Positions 26,215 to 35,266 of a DNA stretch of 64,000 nt are shown piece after piece (the stretch's first letter is position 1; each line of letters starts with the position of its first letter). The position numbers and the translations under genes are program-made. Source of the stretch: CADEDH01 sp963732695 (lineage in GTDB: Bacteria; Actinomycetota; Acidimicrobiia; Acidimicrobiales; SZUA-35). Under the pieces are notes generated by a model. The model had not been told where the DNA came from. It saw nothing but the letters and a program-made list of their open reading frames with translations, and ran no database searches. Location of the stretch: assembly GCA_963732695.1 (NCBI GenBank), contig CAVTAP010000002.1, forward strand, positions 1 to 64,000, written 5' to 3'.

Positions 26215-27177
26215 ATGCTGTCACTCGTCGCCCGACGCCTGGTCCTGCTGATCCCCACGTTGCTCCTGGTCACCTTCGGGGTGTTCGCCTTGCAGGCGAT
26301 CGTGCCGGGCGATGCCGCCGTGTTCGTGGCCGGCGGCGCGAACGCCAGCGAGTCGCGCATCCTCGAGGTCCGTGAGCAGCTGGGCCTCGACGATCCGTTC
26401 CTCGTGCAGTACGGGCGCTGGTTGGGCGACGCCGTCCAGCTCGACCTCGGTACGAGCACGATCAGCGGCACCGGGGTGGCGTCGGACCTGTGGTCACGCT
26501 TGCCGGTGACGCTCAGCATCTTGGTCGGGGGCCTCGTGTGCGGTCTGGTTCTCGGAGTGCCGGTTGGTCTGTGGTCCGGGGCGCGCGAGGGCGGCTTCGT
26601 GGACCGGGTCACCCTCTGGACGACCAGCCTGGGGCTGGCCGTGCCGAGCTTCGTGGTGGCGGTGGTGCTCCGAAGCCTTGTCGTCACCCGCTGGGGCTGG
26701 ATCAAAGAGGCGGTCGGGTTCACCCACCCGACCAGCTCCGATGGGCTGCAGCTGGGCGGGTGGCTCCGATCGATCCTGCTGCCGTCGCTGTCGCTCGGCG
26801 TGGGCATCGCCGCCCGGCTGGCCCGCACCGTGCGGGCCGGGGTCATCGACACCATGCACGAGCCCTACGTGCGCACGGCATGGGCCAAGGGGTGCCCGCC
26901 GGTCAGCGTGATCGGTCGGCATGTGTTCAAGAACGCCGCGCTCTCGACCGTCACCATCGTCGGCCTGCTCATGGGCTCGCTGCTCGGCGGCACCGTCCTG
27001 ATCGAGAAGATCTTCGGCATGAGCGGGGTCGGTGACTACCTGATCCGAGCCATCATCAACAAGGACCTGCCCGTCATCCAGGGGGCGACGGTCATGTTCG
27101 TCCTGGGCTTCGTGGTCATCAACCTGGTCGTCGACTTGATGTACGGCTGGCTCAACCCCAGGGTGGAGGTGGCGTGA
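26215..27177 (+). CDS. DppB-type ABC permease
   Basis: A 320-residue inner-membrane permease subunit of a peptide-type ABC importer. The first helix is LVLLIPTLLLVTFGVFALQ, followed by the short extracytoplasmic loop REQLGLDDPFLVQYGRWL. The ATPase-contact (EAA-type) loop is HEPYVRTAWAKGCPPVSVIGRHVFKNA, where the usual AKG-L is present with a Pro-Pro. ATG 26215 follows GGGGGGACGGG. It overlaps the next gene by GTGA. First gene of a five-gene unit under site 10. Confidence 0.92.
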   Translation: MLSLVARRLVLLIPTLLLVTFGVFALQAIVPGDAAVFVAGGANASESRILEVREQLGLDDPFLVQYGRWLGDAVQLDLGTSTISGTGVASDLWSRLPVTLSILVGGLVCGLVLGVPVGLWSGAREGGFVDRVTLWTTSLGLAVPSFVVAVVLRSLVVTRWGWIKEAVGFTHPTSSDGLQLGGWLRSILLPSLSLGVGIAARLARTVRAGVIDTMHEPYVRTAWAKGCPPVSVIGRHVFKNAALSTVTIVGLLMGSLLGGTVLIEKIFGMSGVGDYLIRAIINKDLPVIQGATVMFVLGFVVINLVVDLMYGWLNPRVEVA

Positions 27178-29099
27178 GCGGTTCCTCCCACTGGGGTCGG
27201 GCCCTCCGTCGGTTCGCACGTACGCCCGTCGCGATGGTCTTCCTCGGGTACCTGCTGGTGGTGGTCGTGGTGGCTGCGTCCGCCCCCGTCGTCGCCCGCC
27301 ACGATCCCAACTACCAGAGCCTGCTGGAGAAGTTCCTCGGCAGCTCGTCGGAGCACTGGCTCGGGACCGACTACCTGGGCCGTGACACCTTTGCCCGCAT
27401 CGTCCACGGGGCCCGCTCGTCGATGATCGTCACCCTGGCCGTGGCGGCGCTGGCCGCGTTGATCGCGGTCCCCATCGGGCTCGTGTCGGGCTATCGCTCG
27501 GGCGCGGTCGACGTCGTCATCATGCGCCTGACCGATGCCATGCTGTCGATCCCGCCCCTGGTCATGGCGTTGTCGGTTGCTGCGGTGCTCGGCCCGGGCA
27601 ACCGCAACCTGGTCATCGCGCTGGTCATCACGTTCGTCCCCGGCCTGGTGCGGCTGGTGCGGGGCCAGGCCCTGGCGGCGCGTGAACAGGGCTACGTCGA
27701 GGCGTCCAAGGCCATCGGGAGCTCCGACCTCGACGTGATCCGCCGGCGGATCCTGCCGCATGTGCTGTCGCCGCTGCTCGTGCAGCTCTCGCTGGTTCTC
27801 GGCACCATCTTGGTGATCGAAGCCTCGCTGAGCTTCCTCGGACTGGGTACTCCGGCCCCCAACGCCTCCTGGGGGTCGATGTTGGAGTCTGCGTTCAACG
27901 TGATCACCACCGAACCGGGCCAGATCCTGTGGCCCAGCCTGGCCATCGCCATCACCACCCTGGCCTTCAACGCCGTGGGCGACGGGTTGCGCGACGCCCT
28001 GGGCAGCGTGGGGTCCGAGCGTCCCCGCCGGGGCGATGTCCTGGGACTCACATCTGTGCTGCCTCGGCCCCCGGCTCCCGCCTCGACCCCGGCCGCAGCC
28101 GACACCGGTGCGAGCGTGCTTTCCATCCGCGACCTGAGCGTGGGGTTCGACACTGCTGGCGGTCTGGCCCAAGTGCTCGACCGGGTCAGCCTCGACCTGC
28201 GGCGGGGCGAGATCCACGGCCTGGTGGGAGAGAGCGGGTGCGGCAAGACCGTCACCTCCATGAGCGTGCTGCGGCTGCTGCCCTCGCCGCCGGCGCGGAT
28301 CATGGGTGGGCAGATCCTCTTCGAGGGGCGGGACCTCCTCGGCCTGACCCGCCGCGAGCTGCGCTCGATCCGCGGTCGCGACATCGCCATGGTCTTCCAG
28401 GACCCGATGGCCAGCCTCAACCCGGCGTTCACTGTCGGGAGCCAGCTCGTCGAGGCCCAGCGTCGCCACGGCGTCTCACGAGGCGCGGCCCAGAAGCGGG
28501 CGGCCGAGCTCCTGGGGCTGGTCGGCATCCCCATGGCGCGCCGCCGGCTCGACGAGTACCCGCACACGTTCTCGGGCGGCATGCGCCAGCGGGTCCTGAT
28601 CGCCATGGCCCTGGCCAACGACCCCAAGGTCCTCATCGCCGACGAGCCCACCACGGCGCTCGACGTCACCGTGCAGGCCCAGATCCTGGACCTCATCGAC
28701 GACCTACGCCAGCAGTTCGAGATGGCGGTGCTCTTCGTCACCCACGACCTCGGGGTGGTGCAGGACCTCTGCGACCGGGTGACGGTGATGTACGCCGGCC
28801 AGGTGGTCGAGCAGGGGACCACGGCCGAGGTGCTCGACGCCCCGGAGCACCCCTACACACGTGCGCTGTTGCAGGCCCGACCGAGGATCGGATCGGGGTC
28901 GGGCCGGCTGGCCTCGATCCCGGGCATCGTCCCGTCGGCGGCCACCATGCCCCACGGCTGCCGCTTCGCCGACCGTTGCCCGTCGGCGATCGAGGCCTGC
29001 GCCGCCGAACCGGTCAGCCTGGTCGCCCTCCTGGGCGATCGACGGTCCCGCTGCATCTTGGTGTCGGAGCCGGCTCGTTCCATCGAGGCTCCCGCATGA
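27174..29099 (+). CDS. Fused DppC permease-DppD ATPase
   Basis: A 641-residue fusion. Residues about 1-290 are a DppC-type permease (membrane helices; EAA-type loop EQGYVEASKAIGSSDLDVI). An Ala/Pro linker of about 20 residues follows. From about 315 on it is a DppD-type ATPase: Walker A GESGCGKT at 352-359, signature SGGMRQR from about 467, Walker B VLIADEP and switch THD. The C-terminal oligopeptide-type Cys cluster has CRFADRCPSAIEAC. The fusion fixes a 1:1 permease to ATPase ratio. GTG 27174 overlaps the DppB stop and ATGA links to the next ATPase. Confidence 0.92.
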   Translation: MSGSSHWGRALRRFARTPVAMVFLGYLLVVVVVAASAPVVARHDPNYQSLLEKFLGSSSEHWLGTDYLGRDTFARIVHGARSSMIVTLAVAALAALIAVPIGLVSGYRSGAVDVVIMRLTDAMLSIPPLVMALSVAAVLGPGNRNLVIALVITFVPGLVRLVRGQALAAREQGYVEASKAIGSSDLDVIRRRILPHVLSPLLVQLSLVLGTILVIEASLSFLGLGTPAPNASWGSMLESAFNVITTEPGQILWPSLAIAITTLAFNAVGDGLRDALGSVGSERPRRGDVLGLTSVLPRPPAPASTPAAADTGASVLSIRDLSVGFDTAGGLAQVLDRVSLDLRRGEIHGLVGESGCGKTVTSMSVLRLLPSPPARIMGGQILFEGRDLLGLTRRELRSIRGRDIAMVFQDPMASLNPAFTVGSQLVEAQRRHGVSRGAAQKRAAELLGLVGIPMARRRLDEYPHTFSGGMRQRVLIAMALANDPKVLIADEPTTALDVTVQAQILDLIDDLRQQFEMAVLFVTHDLGVVQDLCDRVTVMYAGQVVEQGTTAEVLDAPEHPYTRALLQARPRIGSGSGRLASIPGIVPSAATMPHGCRFADRCPSAIEACAAEPVSLVALLGDRRSRCILVSEPARSIEAPA

Positions 29100-30142
29100 G
29101 GTCATCGTCGGCGGTGCCGCTGCTGGAGCTCCGAGACGTGGTGAAGACGTTCCCCCGGCGCAGCCCGCTGCTCCGGCGCACCGTCGGATGGGTGCAGGCG
29201 GTCGACGGCGTCGACCTCGCAGTCGGAGCGGGAGAGACCATCGGCCTGGTCGGCGAGTCGGGCTCGGGGAAGTCCACGCTGGGCCGCCTGGCCCTGGGGC
29301 TCGCCGAGCCGACCTCCGGACAGGTCTTGCTCGAGGGCACGGACCTGGCCGGTCTCGACCGACGTGGCCGGATGTCCATGCGGCGCAAGGTGCAGTTCGT
29401 CTTCCAGGATCCGTACTCCTCGCTCGACCCGTTCCGCCCCGTCGGCGACTCCATCGCCGAGCCGCTCCGAACCCACCGCGTCGGGACCCCTCGGGAGCGC
29501 GAGGAGCGCGTGGGCGCACTGTTGGACTTGGTCGGGCTGCGGGCGGCGGACGGCCAGCGCTACCCCCACGAGTTCTCCGGCGGGCAGCTCCAGCGCATCG
29601 CCATCGCCCGGGCCCTGCCTCTCGACCCTCGGCTCATCGTGCTCGACGAACCGGTCAGCTCGCTCGACGTGTCGACCCAGGCCGAGATCATCAACCTGCT
29701 CGCCGTCCTCCAGGCCGAGGTGGGGGTGGCGTTCCTGTTCATCTCCCACGACCTGGCGGTGGTCGAGAACGTCAGCGCCCGAGTCGCGGTCATGTACCTC
29801 GGGCAGATCGTCGAGCAGGGTCCGACGGCCGAGGTGGTCCACCGGCCCAGGCACCCCTACACCCAAGCCCTGCTCTCCGCGGTTCCCGGCCAGCGTGATC
29901 GGACGGTGGCGCCGACCCCGCTCCTCGCCGAGGAGGCCGATGTGCCGACCGACACCGCACGCGGGTGCCGCTTCTGGTCCCGGTGCCCTCACGCCATCGG
30001 GTCGTGTGAATCGGTCGACCCGGCGCCCGTGGACACGCCCGACGGTTCGATCGTGGCCTGCCACCTCCACACCGAGGGTCCGACGCTGGCCGGCCGCCCG
30101 TTGAGTGAACTCGCTGCCGCCTACGAGGAGACTGTCGGTTGA
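29096..30142 (+). CDS. DppF-type ABC transporter ATPase
   Basis: A 348-residue second ATPase of the peptide-type importer. Walker A GESGSGKS is at 53-60, Q-loop VFQDPYSSLDP, signature SGGQLQR, Walker B LIVLDEP and switch SHD. The C-terminal Cys-bearing oligopeptide domain has CRFWSRCPHAIGSC, consistent with an iron-sulfur-type cluster seen in this subfamily. It would dimerise with the ATPase half of the upstream fusion. TTGA overlap couples it to the SDR at 30139. Confidence 0.93.
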   Translation: MRSSSAVPLLELRDVVKTFPRRSPLLRRTVGWVQAVDGVDLAVGAGETIGLVGESGSGKSTLGRLALGLAEPTSGQVLLEGTDLAGLDRRGRMSMRRKVQFVFQDPYSSLDPFRPVGDSIAEPLRTHRVGTPREREERVGALLDLVGLRAADGQRYPHEFSGGQLQRIAIARALPLDPRLIVLDEPVSSLDVSTQAEIINLLAVLQAEVGVAFLFISHDLAVVENVSARVAVMYLGQIVEQGPTAEVVHRPRHPYTQALLSAVPGQRDRTVAPTPLLAEEADVPTDTARGCRFWSRCPHAIGSCESVDPAPVDTPDGSIVACHLHTEGPTLAGRPLSELAAAYEETVG

Positions 30143-31050
30143 GATCGTTCGAGGGTCGTGCTGCGGTGGTGACGGGGGCGGGGAGCGGCCTCGGCCGGGC
30201 CATGGCCGAACGGTTCGCCGCCGAGGGCCTGGTAGCCGTCGTCGCCGACAACCGGGTCGAGGCCGCCGAGGAGGTCGCCCGGGCCATCGTGGCGCGCGGC
30301 CACCGGGCGCTGGCCGCCTGCGTCGACGTCACCGATGCGGCGGCGCTGGAGGGCCTGGCCGCCCGGCTCGACGACGAGGTGGGCGGCGCAGCCGTCCTGG
30401 TGAACAACGCCGGCGTCATCTCACACACCCCGCTGGCCGAGACCGACGAGGTGGGCTGGCGGTGGATCGTCGACGTGAACCTGATGGGCATCGTCCACGG
30501 CGTCCAGGCGTTCCTGCCGCGCATGCTGGCCAGCGGGCGCGACGCCCACATCGTCAACGTGGCGTCGCTGGCCGGGATGGTGGGCGCCGCCGGCCTGGTG
30601 GCCAACCGGTTCCCGTTCGGGACCGCTCCGCCTCGACAGAAGGGGGCGATGCACGGGTACCTCACCACCAAGTACGCCGCCGTGGGGATCTCCGAGAGCC
30701 TGCTGGCCGAGCTGGGCGGCACCCGGGTCGGCGTGTCGGTGCTGTGCCCGTCGCACCACGAGGACACCGCGATCTTCGAGAACTCGGCCAAGTTCCGGCC
30801 CGACTCGTTCGGCGGTCCGATGAACGCCGCCGAGGTGGAGGCCACGAGCGGCAACACCGAGCGACGACGCGACGAGACCTACACCGTGCCTCGGCCGAAG
30901 CGGTACTCCGACGAGTGCGCCGCCCGGGTGCTGCGAGCCATCCACGAGGGCCACTTCTACGTGTTCACCCACCCCGAGACCCGGGCCGCCGTCGAGCACC
31001 GCTTCACCCAGGTCATGGCCGGCTTCGACGACTCGGCGAACTTCTCGTGA
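30139..31050 (+). CDS. SDR oxidoreductase with insertion before active-site Tyr
   Basis: A 303-residue classical SDR. TGAGSGLG cofactor loop, NNAG (VLVNNAGV), catalytic Ser in VASLAG and YLTTK. About 18 extra residues lie between Ser and Tyr (Ser to Tyr distance 31 instead of 13), with RFPFGTAPPRQKG. The TTG start at 30139 is fixed by overlap with the ATPase stop and by the immediate SDR N-terminus (MRSFEGRAAVVTG). It is the fourth gene of the importer unit, implying that the imported compound or its first product is oxidised by this enzyme. GTGA overlap with the P450. Confidence 0.85.
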   Translation: MRSFEGRAAVVTGAGSGLGRAMAERFAAEGLVAVVADNRVEAAEEVARAIVARGHRALAACVDVTDAAALEGLAARLDDEVGGAAVLVNNAGVISHTPLAETDEVGWRWIVDVNLMGIVHGVQAFLPRMLASGRDAHIVNVASLAGMVGAAGLVANRFPFGTAPPRQKGAMHGYLTTKYAAVGISESLLAELGGTRVGVSVLCPSHHEDTAIFENSAKFRPDSFGGPMNAAEVEATSGNTERRRDETYTVPRPKRYSDECAARVLRAIHEGHFYVFTHPETRAAVEHRFTQVMAGFDDSANFS

Positions 31051-32264
31051 GCGGGTCGGACGCGCCCGTCCCGTACCCGATCGTCCCGTACCCGATAGTA
31101 AAGGAGCACGCCCTCCACATCGACCCGCTGTACCGGGATCTCCAGCGGCAGGGTCCGATCCGCATCCAGCTCCCGTTCGGCGAGCCCTGCTGGCTGGCCA
31201 CCAGTCACGAGGACGTCCGCACCGTCCACGCCGACCGGCGATTCGGCAAGGCGATGGGCGTCCACCGAGACGTGCCTCGCCTGCACCCGCGCCCAGCCAT
31301 CGATCCCAACATGCTGGCCATGATGGATCCGCCGAGGCACACCCGCATCCGCAAGCTCACCACGGCCACGTTCGCCAAGCCCCGCATCCGGGCCCTTTCG
31401 GACTGGGTCGACGGCTTCGTTGGCCAACTCCTCGACGACCTCGTGGCGGCGGGTCCCGGCTCGGACTTCATGGCCTACTCGTGGACGCTCCCGAACCATG
31501 TGGTGACCGGCATTCTCGGCGTTCCCGTGGGCGACGTGCCCGTGTTCCGTTCCTGGATCGACACCATGCTGGCCCGGACCACGTCGCTGGAGGACCGGAT
31601 CCACAACCACCGCCGCCTCGAGGACTACATCCGGGGACTGATCGCGACGCGTCGCGAGGAGCCGACCGACGACGTGCTCGCCGAGCTGGTCCACGCCCGA
31701 GACGACGACGATCGTCTCACCGAGGACGAGCTGGTCATGCTCGGCACGTCGCTGTTCCTCGGCGGGTTCGAGACCACGGTGGCCCAGCTGGGCTCCACGG
31801 TTTTCGCCTTGCTGGCCCACCGGGACCGGTGGCAGGAGCTGGTCGAGGATGGCTCGCTGCTCCCGGCGGCCATGGAGGAGCTGTGGCGGTGGATCCCGAG
31901 CTTCCGGTACGGCTTCCCGCATGTGCGGTGGGCCCTGGAGGACGTCGAGTTGAGCCATGGCGTGGTCGTCCCGGCCGGTGACCCGGTCCTGCCCGAGCGC
32001 AGCGTGGCCGACTGGGACGAGGCCGTATTCCCCGATCCATCCGTGATCGATTTCCACCGATCCGATCCGGCACCCCACCTGGCCCTCGGCTGGGGGCCGC
32101 ACCACTGTGTCGGTGCTCACCTGGCCCACCTGGAGATCGAGCTGTCGCTGCGGGCCCTGCTCGACCGGTTCCCGACCCTGCGCCTGGCCGCCGATCCCAC
32201 CGATGTCGCCTGGTCGGACACCACCATGCTCCGCAGCCCCGCGTCCCTTCCCGTGGAGTGGTGA
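31047..32264 (+). CDS. Cytochrome P450 (LGWG heme-loop type)
   Basis: A 405-residue bacterial P450 monooxygenase, soluble, needing external ferredoxin and reductase not seen in this window. I-helix LFLGGFETT, K-helix EELWR, heme loop LGWGPHHCVG with C354; Leu replaces the usual Phe at the first position. GTG 31047 is fixed by the GTGA overlap. The N-terminus has a duplicated PYPIV. It is a close paralogue of the frameshifted P450 at 39292 (shared WRWIPSFR and GGFETT stretches). It ends the importer-SDR operon and probably hydroxylates the imported substrate. Confidence 0.9.
   Translation: MSGSDAPVPYPIVPYPIVKEHALHIDPLYRDLQRQGPIRIQLPFGEPCWLATSHEDVRTVHADRRFGKAMGVHRDVPRLHPRPAIDPNMLAMMDPPRHTRIRKLTTATFAKPRIRALSDWVDGFVGQLLDDLVAAGPGSDFMAYSWTLPNHVVTGILGVPVGDVPVFRSWIDTMLARTTSLEDRIHNHRRLEDYIRGLIATRREEPTDDVLAELVHARDDDDRLTEDELVMLGTSLFLGGFETTVAQLGSTVFALLAHRDRWQELVEDGSLLPAAMEELWRWIPSFRYGFPHVRWALEDVELSHGVVVPAGDPVLPERSVADWDEAVFPDPSVIDFHRSDPAPHLALGWGPHHCVGAHLAHLEIELSLRALLDRFPTLRLAADPTDVAWSDTTMLRSPASLPVEW
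31067..31096 (+). repeat. 15-bp tandem duplication at P450 N-terminus
   Basis: CGTCCCGTACCCGAT occurs twice in tandem (31067-31081, 31082-31096). It duplicates five codons and gives VPYPIVPYPIV near the P450 start. Confidence 0.9.
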
Positions 32265-32280
32265 CCAACTCGGGTGGCCG

Positions 32281-33489
32281 CTACCGGGTGATGGTGAGGC
32301 GTTCCCACCCTCGGGTGTTGATGCCGGGGACCATGCTCGATCGGGCCGGGTCGACGGTCCAGTCGGTCCAGCGGTCGAGGAGGACGTCGAGGGCGACGCG
32401 AAGCTCGAGGCGGGCGAGGGAGGCGCCGAGGCAGAAGTGGGGCCCGAACCCGAACGACAAGTTCTGGAACGTCGGTCGCTGGATGTCGAACGTGTCGGGC
32501 CGCTCGAACTGGCGCTCGTCCCGGTTGGCCGCCGGGGGGAGCACGATCATGATGCTGCCCGCGGGGACGGTTTCGCCGTGGAGCTCGACGTCTCGGGTGA
32601 CGTAGCGGCTGGCGTGATACGACACCGCCTCGTAGCGGATGATCTCCTCCACGGCGTTGGCCATGTGGGAGCGGTCGCCGGCCAGCATTCGGCGCTGGTC
32701 GGGCGCCTCGCCCAGGATCTTCACGGCCCAGCCCAGGGCCATGGCCGTGGTGTCGGAGCCGGCCGAGGCGATGAGGGTCAGGTAGGTGAGGATCTCGTCT
32801 CGGCGCAGCGAGCGCGACTCGCCACTCTCCTCGGTGAGCTCCATGTGGAGGAGCTGGGTCATCACGTCGTCGGTGGGGTGGGTCACGCGCTCGTCGAGGT
32901 AGCGGTCGAACCACACGGCGGACTCGGCGATGCCGGCCAAGGCGTTGTGTTCGGCGCCCTCGGAGTCCGTGTGCATGGTGCGGTGGAAGACGGCGTGGAG
33001 GTCCTCCTGGTCGGCCTTGGGGAGTCCGAGCAGCATGCCGATCACCTGGACCGGGATGCGGTTGGCGATCGCCGACATGAATTCCAACTCGGTGTGGTCG
33101 GCCACCGCGTCGATGACGTCCGTGCACAGGTCGCGGATCTGGGACTCGAGGCCGTGGACCGCCCGGGGCGTGAAAAGCCGGGAGACCAGGGCCCGGTGCA
33201 TCGAGTGGCGAGGGGCGTCTTCGCAGATGAACAGCCCGTCGGGCATGCCCAGGCCGTGCTCCATGCACGCCTTCTGGACCTCGTAGGTCATGCCCTTGCC
33301 CGAGATGAACGTGTCGCGGTCAGACAGCACCCGGGACACGTCGGCGTAGCGGCTCACGGCGACGAAGCCGAACTCCACGTTGCGGTAGAGCGGCGCCTCG
33401 TCGCGCAGTCGCCGCATGGTGTCGTACGGCTCGGCGAAGGTGGCCCGGTCGTACATGTCGAACGAGACTCTCGGCGCGGCGACAGGCAT
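32281..33489 (-). CDS. Cytochrome P450
   Basis: A 402-residue bacterial P450. I-helix SAGSDTT, K-helix EEIIR, heme loop FGFGPHFCLG with C353, all canonical. ATG 33489 (MPVAAPRVSFD) follows GAGGAG. It is the last gene of a leftward unit thiolase - DUF35 - P450 under site 11; the gap to the DUF35 gene is 40 bp. It differs clearly from the two LGWG-type P450s in the window. It converges with the importer P450 with 16 bp between stops. Confidence 0.92.
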   Translation of the reverse strand: MPVAAPRVSFDMYDRATFAEPYDTMRRLRDEAPLYRNVEFGFVAVSRYADVSRVLSDRDTFISGKGMTYEVQKACMEHGLGMPDGLFICEDAPRHSMHRALVSRLFTPRAVHGLESQIRDLCTDVIDAVADHTELEFMSAIANRIPVQVIGMLLGLPKADQEDLHAVFHRTMHTDSEGAEHNALAGIAESAVWFDRYLDERVTHPTDDVMTQLLHMELTEESGESRSLRRDEILTYLTLIASAGSDTTAMALGWAVKILGEAPDQRRMLAGDRSHMANAVEEIIRYEAVSYHASRYVTRDVELHGETVPAGSIMIVLPPAANRDERQFERPDTFDIQRPTFQNLSFGFGPHFCLGASLARLELRVALDVLLDRWTDWTVDPARSSMVPGINTRGWERLTITR

Positions 33490-33529
33490 CTTTCGGTTCT
33501 CCTCGGGTTTCGGGTGCGTCGTGCTCAGC

Positions 33530-33949
33530 TCAGCTGGGGTCGGTCCAGAAGAGCAGACCGATGTCGTCCGTGGCCTTGACCGGGAGGGCGCACACCCGGA
33601 GGCCCTGGTGGACCTCGGCCTCGCCGATGTAGCGGCCCGGGATCGCGATGTCGTCCTGCTCGTCGACCCGGACCAGCACCACGGTGTAGGGCACGATCTC
33701 GGCCAGGTCGGGGCTGTAGGGCTGGTGGGTGACGATCCAGCTGTAGACGGTGCCGTCCCCGCTGGCCTCGACCCACTCGAGGTCGAAACCATGGCAGCCC
33801 GAGCAGATGGTCCGGGCCGGCCACGTCCACCGGGCGCAGGTCCGGCACCGTTGCATCTCGAAGCGGCCATCGGCCAGGGCCTGCCAATAGGCCGCCGATT
33901 CCCGGTCCGGTACCGGCAAGGGGTTCGGGGTGGCGATGCCCGACGTCAC
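33530..33949 (-). CDS. DUF35-type zinc-ribbon/OB-fold acyl-CoA-associated protein
   Basis: A 139-residue protein. An N-terminal zinc ribbon uses C35, C38, C49 and C52 (CRTC...CSGC), followed by an OB-fold (GTVYSWIVTHQPY, VPYTVVLVRVDE, LRVCALPVKATDD). Such proteins bind acyl-CoA and partner thiolase-fold enzymes, for example the ChsH2-type partner of Ltp2 aldolase in steroid side-chain breakdown. GTG 33949 overlaps the thiolase stop by four bases, which supports a complex with it. Confidence 0.88.
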   Translation of the reverse strand: MTSGIATPNPLPVPDRESAAYWQALADGRFEMQRCRTCARWTWPARTICSGCHGFDLEWVEASGDGTVYSWIVTHQPYSPDLAEIVPYTVVLVRVDEQDDIAIPGRYIGEAEVHQGLRVCALPVKATDDIGLLFWTDPS

Positions 33950-35130
33950 GACGCACCGACCAGGAGGGCGGCCGAGGAGTAACCGCTGACGTACCCGAGC
34001 TGGCCGGTGACCAGGGCGACGTCGTGGCGGTCGACCTGGCGCGACTCGGCGTCGCCGCGGATCTGCTCCACCGCTTCGTAGACGTGGTTGAGGCCGTGGA
34101 GGTAGGCCTCGGACATGAGCCCCCCGTGGGTGTTCACGGGCAGACGGCCGCCAGCCCGGTCGAACGCTCCGTCGCGGAGCATGTCGGGCACTCCGCCGGG
34201 CTCAGCGAAGCCGTACCCCTCGATCTGGGACAACACGTTGTAGGTGAAGCAGTCGTAGAGCTCGGCGAAGTCGATGTCGTCGGGGCCGAGGCCGGCGGTG
34301 GCGTACAGTCGGGCGGCGATGGCTCGGGCCGGCGAGTCGGTCAGGTCGGTGATGCCGTTGTTGACCAGGGTGATACCTCCGCCCCACGCCGCCCCCTGCA
34401 CGAGGACGGGCCGGTGGGGGAGGTCACGGGCCCGGTCGGAGCGGACGAGGACCACGGCCACCGCTCCGTCGGTCTCCAGGCAGCAGTCGAGCTTGCGGAA
34501 CGGCTCGGCGATCCACCGGCTGGCCAGGTAGTCGTCCATGGTGATGGGGGTGCGCATCATGGCCCGCTCGTTGTCGAGGGCGTTCGTGCGGCTGAGGATG
34601 GCGATGCGGCCGAGGTCCTCGTGGGCGGTGCCGTACTTCAGCATGTGGGCCCGGGCGGCCAGAGCGATCTCCTGGGCCGGCGCAACCACGCCGCCGCCGT
34701 ACTTGAACTGCATGTCCCACGGGAGGCGTCCGCCCCGGGTGGCAGCGTTGGACCCGTTGAGACGGTGGCCCGACCGGCCGTTGAGGGCCCGGTAGCAGAC
34801 CACGCAGTCGGCCACTCCGGCAGCCAGGGCCATGCTGGCCTGGCCGATCATGGTGAGCGAAACGCTGCCGCCGAAGAACTGGTCGACGTAGAAGCTCAGG
34901 CTCTGGATGCCCAGTCCCTGCGCCAGCAGGTTCGGGGGGATGGAGTCGTTGGGTCCGAACGTGCACAGGCCGTCGATGTCCGACGGGAGCAGCCCGGCGT
35001 CGGCCACCGCAGACAGCACGGCCCGGGCGGCCAGATCGAACACGCCGACGCCTGAGTTCTTGCTGTACTCGGTGCAGCCGATGCCGACGATCGCGGCCTG
35101 ACCACGCGGGAACCGTGAGGGGTCAGGCAC
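33946..35130 (-). CDS. Thiolase-fold (SCP-x/Ltp2-like) enzyme
   Basis: A 394-residue lipid-transfer-protein/thiolase-superfamily member. Seen: AAIVGIGCTEYSKNSG, the region with DQFFGGSVSLTMIGQA, DIDFAELYDCFT and PVNTHGGLMSEAYLHGLNH, which match the SCP-x/Ltp2 group more than degradative thiolases. The canonical nucleophilic Cys context is absent around DQFFGG, so carbon-carbon cleavage by retro-aldol chemistry with the DUF35 partner is more likely than thiolysis. The start is GTG 35130. First gene of a leftward operon with DUF35 and P450, promoter at site 11. Confidence 0.85.
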   Translation of the reverse strand: MPDPSRFPRGQAAIVGIGCTEYSKNSGVGVFDLAARAVLSAVADAGLLPSDIDGLCTFGPNDSIPPNLLAQGLGIQSLSFYVDQFFGGSVSLTMIGQASMALAAGVADCVVCYRALNGRSGHRLNGSNAATRGGRLPWDMQFKYGGGVVAPAQEIALAARAHMLKYGTAHEDLGRIAILSRTNALDNERAMMRTPITMDDYLASRWIAEPFRKLDCCLETDGAVAVVLVRSDRARDLPHRPVLVQGAAWGGGITLVNNGITDLTDSPARAIAARLYATAGLGPDDIDFAELYDCFTYNVLSQIEGYGFAEPGGVPDMLRDGAFDRAGGRLPVNTHGGLMSEAYLHGLNHVYEAVEQIRGDAESRQVDRHDVALVTGQLGYVSGYSSAALLVGAS

Positions 35131-35198
35131 GAGAGGTGCCTCGAATCGTGGTTGAGTGGTTCACAGGTGGCTCCCGGGACGACGCGTCACCTAACTTG

Positions 35199-35214
35199 TG
35201 ACACTCTACTGTCA
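35199..35214. promoter_or_regulatory. Operator palindrome, site 11
   Basis: TGACACT-CT-ACTGTCA, with a perfect right half. It is in the divergent gap between the thiolase (35130, left) and enoyl-CoA hydratase (35267, right). Confidence 0.7.
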
Positions 35215-35266
35215 GATTACGAACGGGTCCGTGGTTCCGTCAACCAGCCCAGGAAGGCCATCCGAG

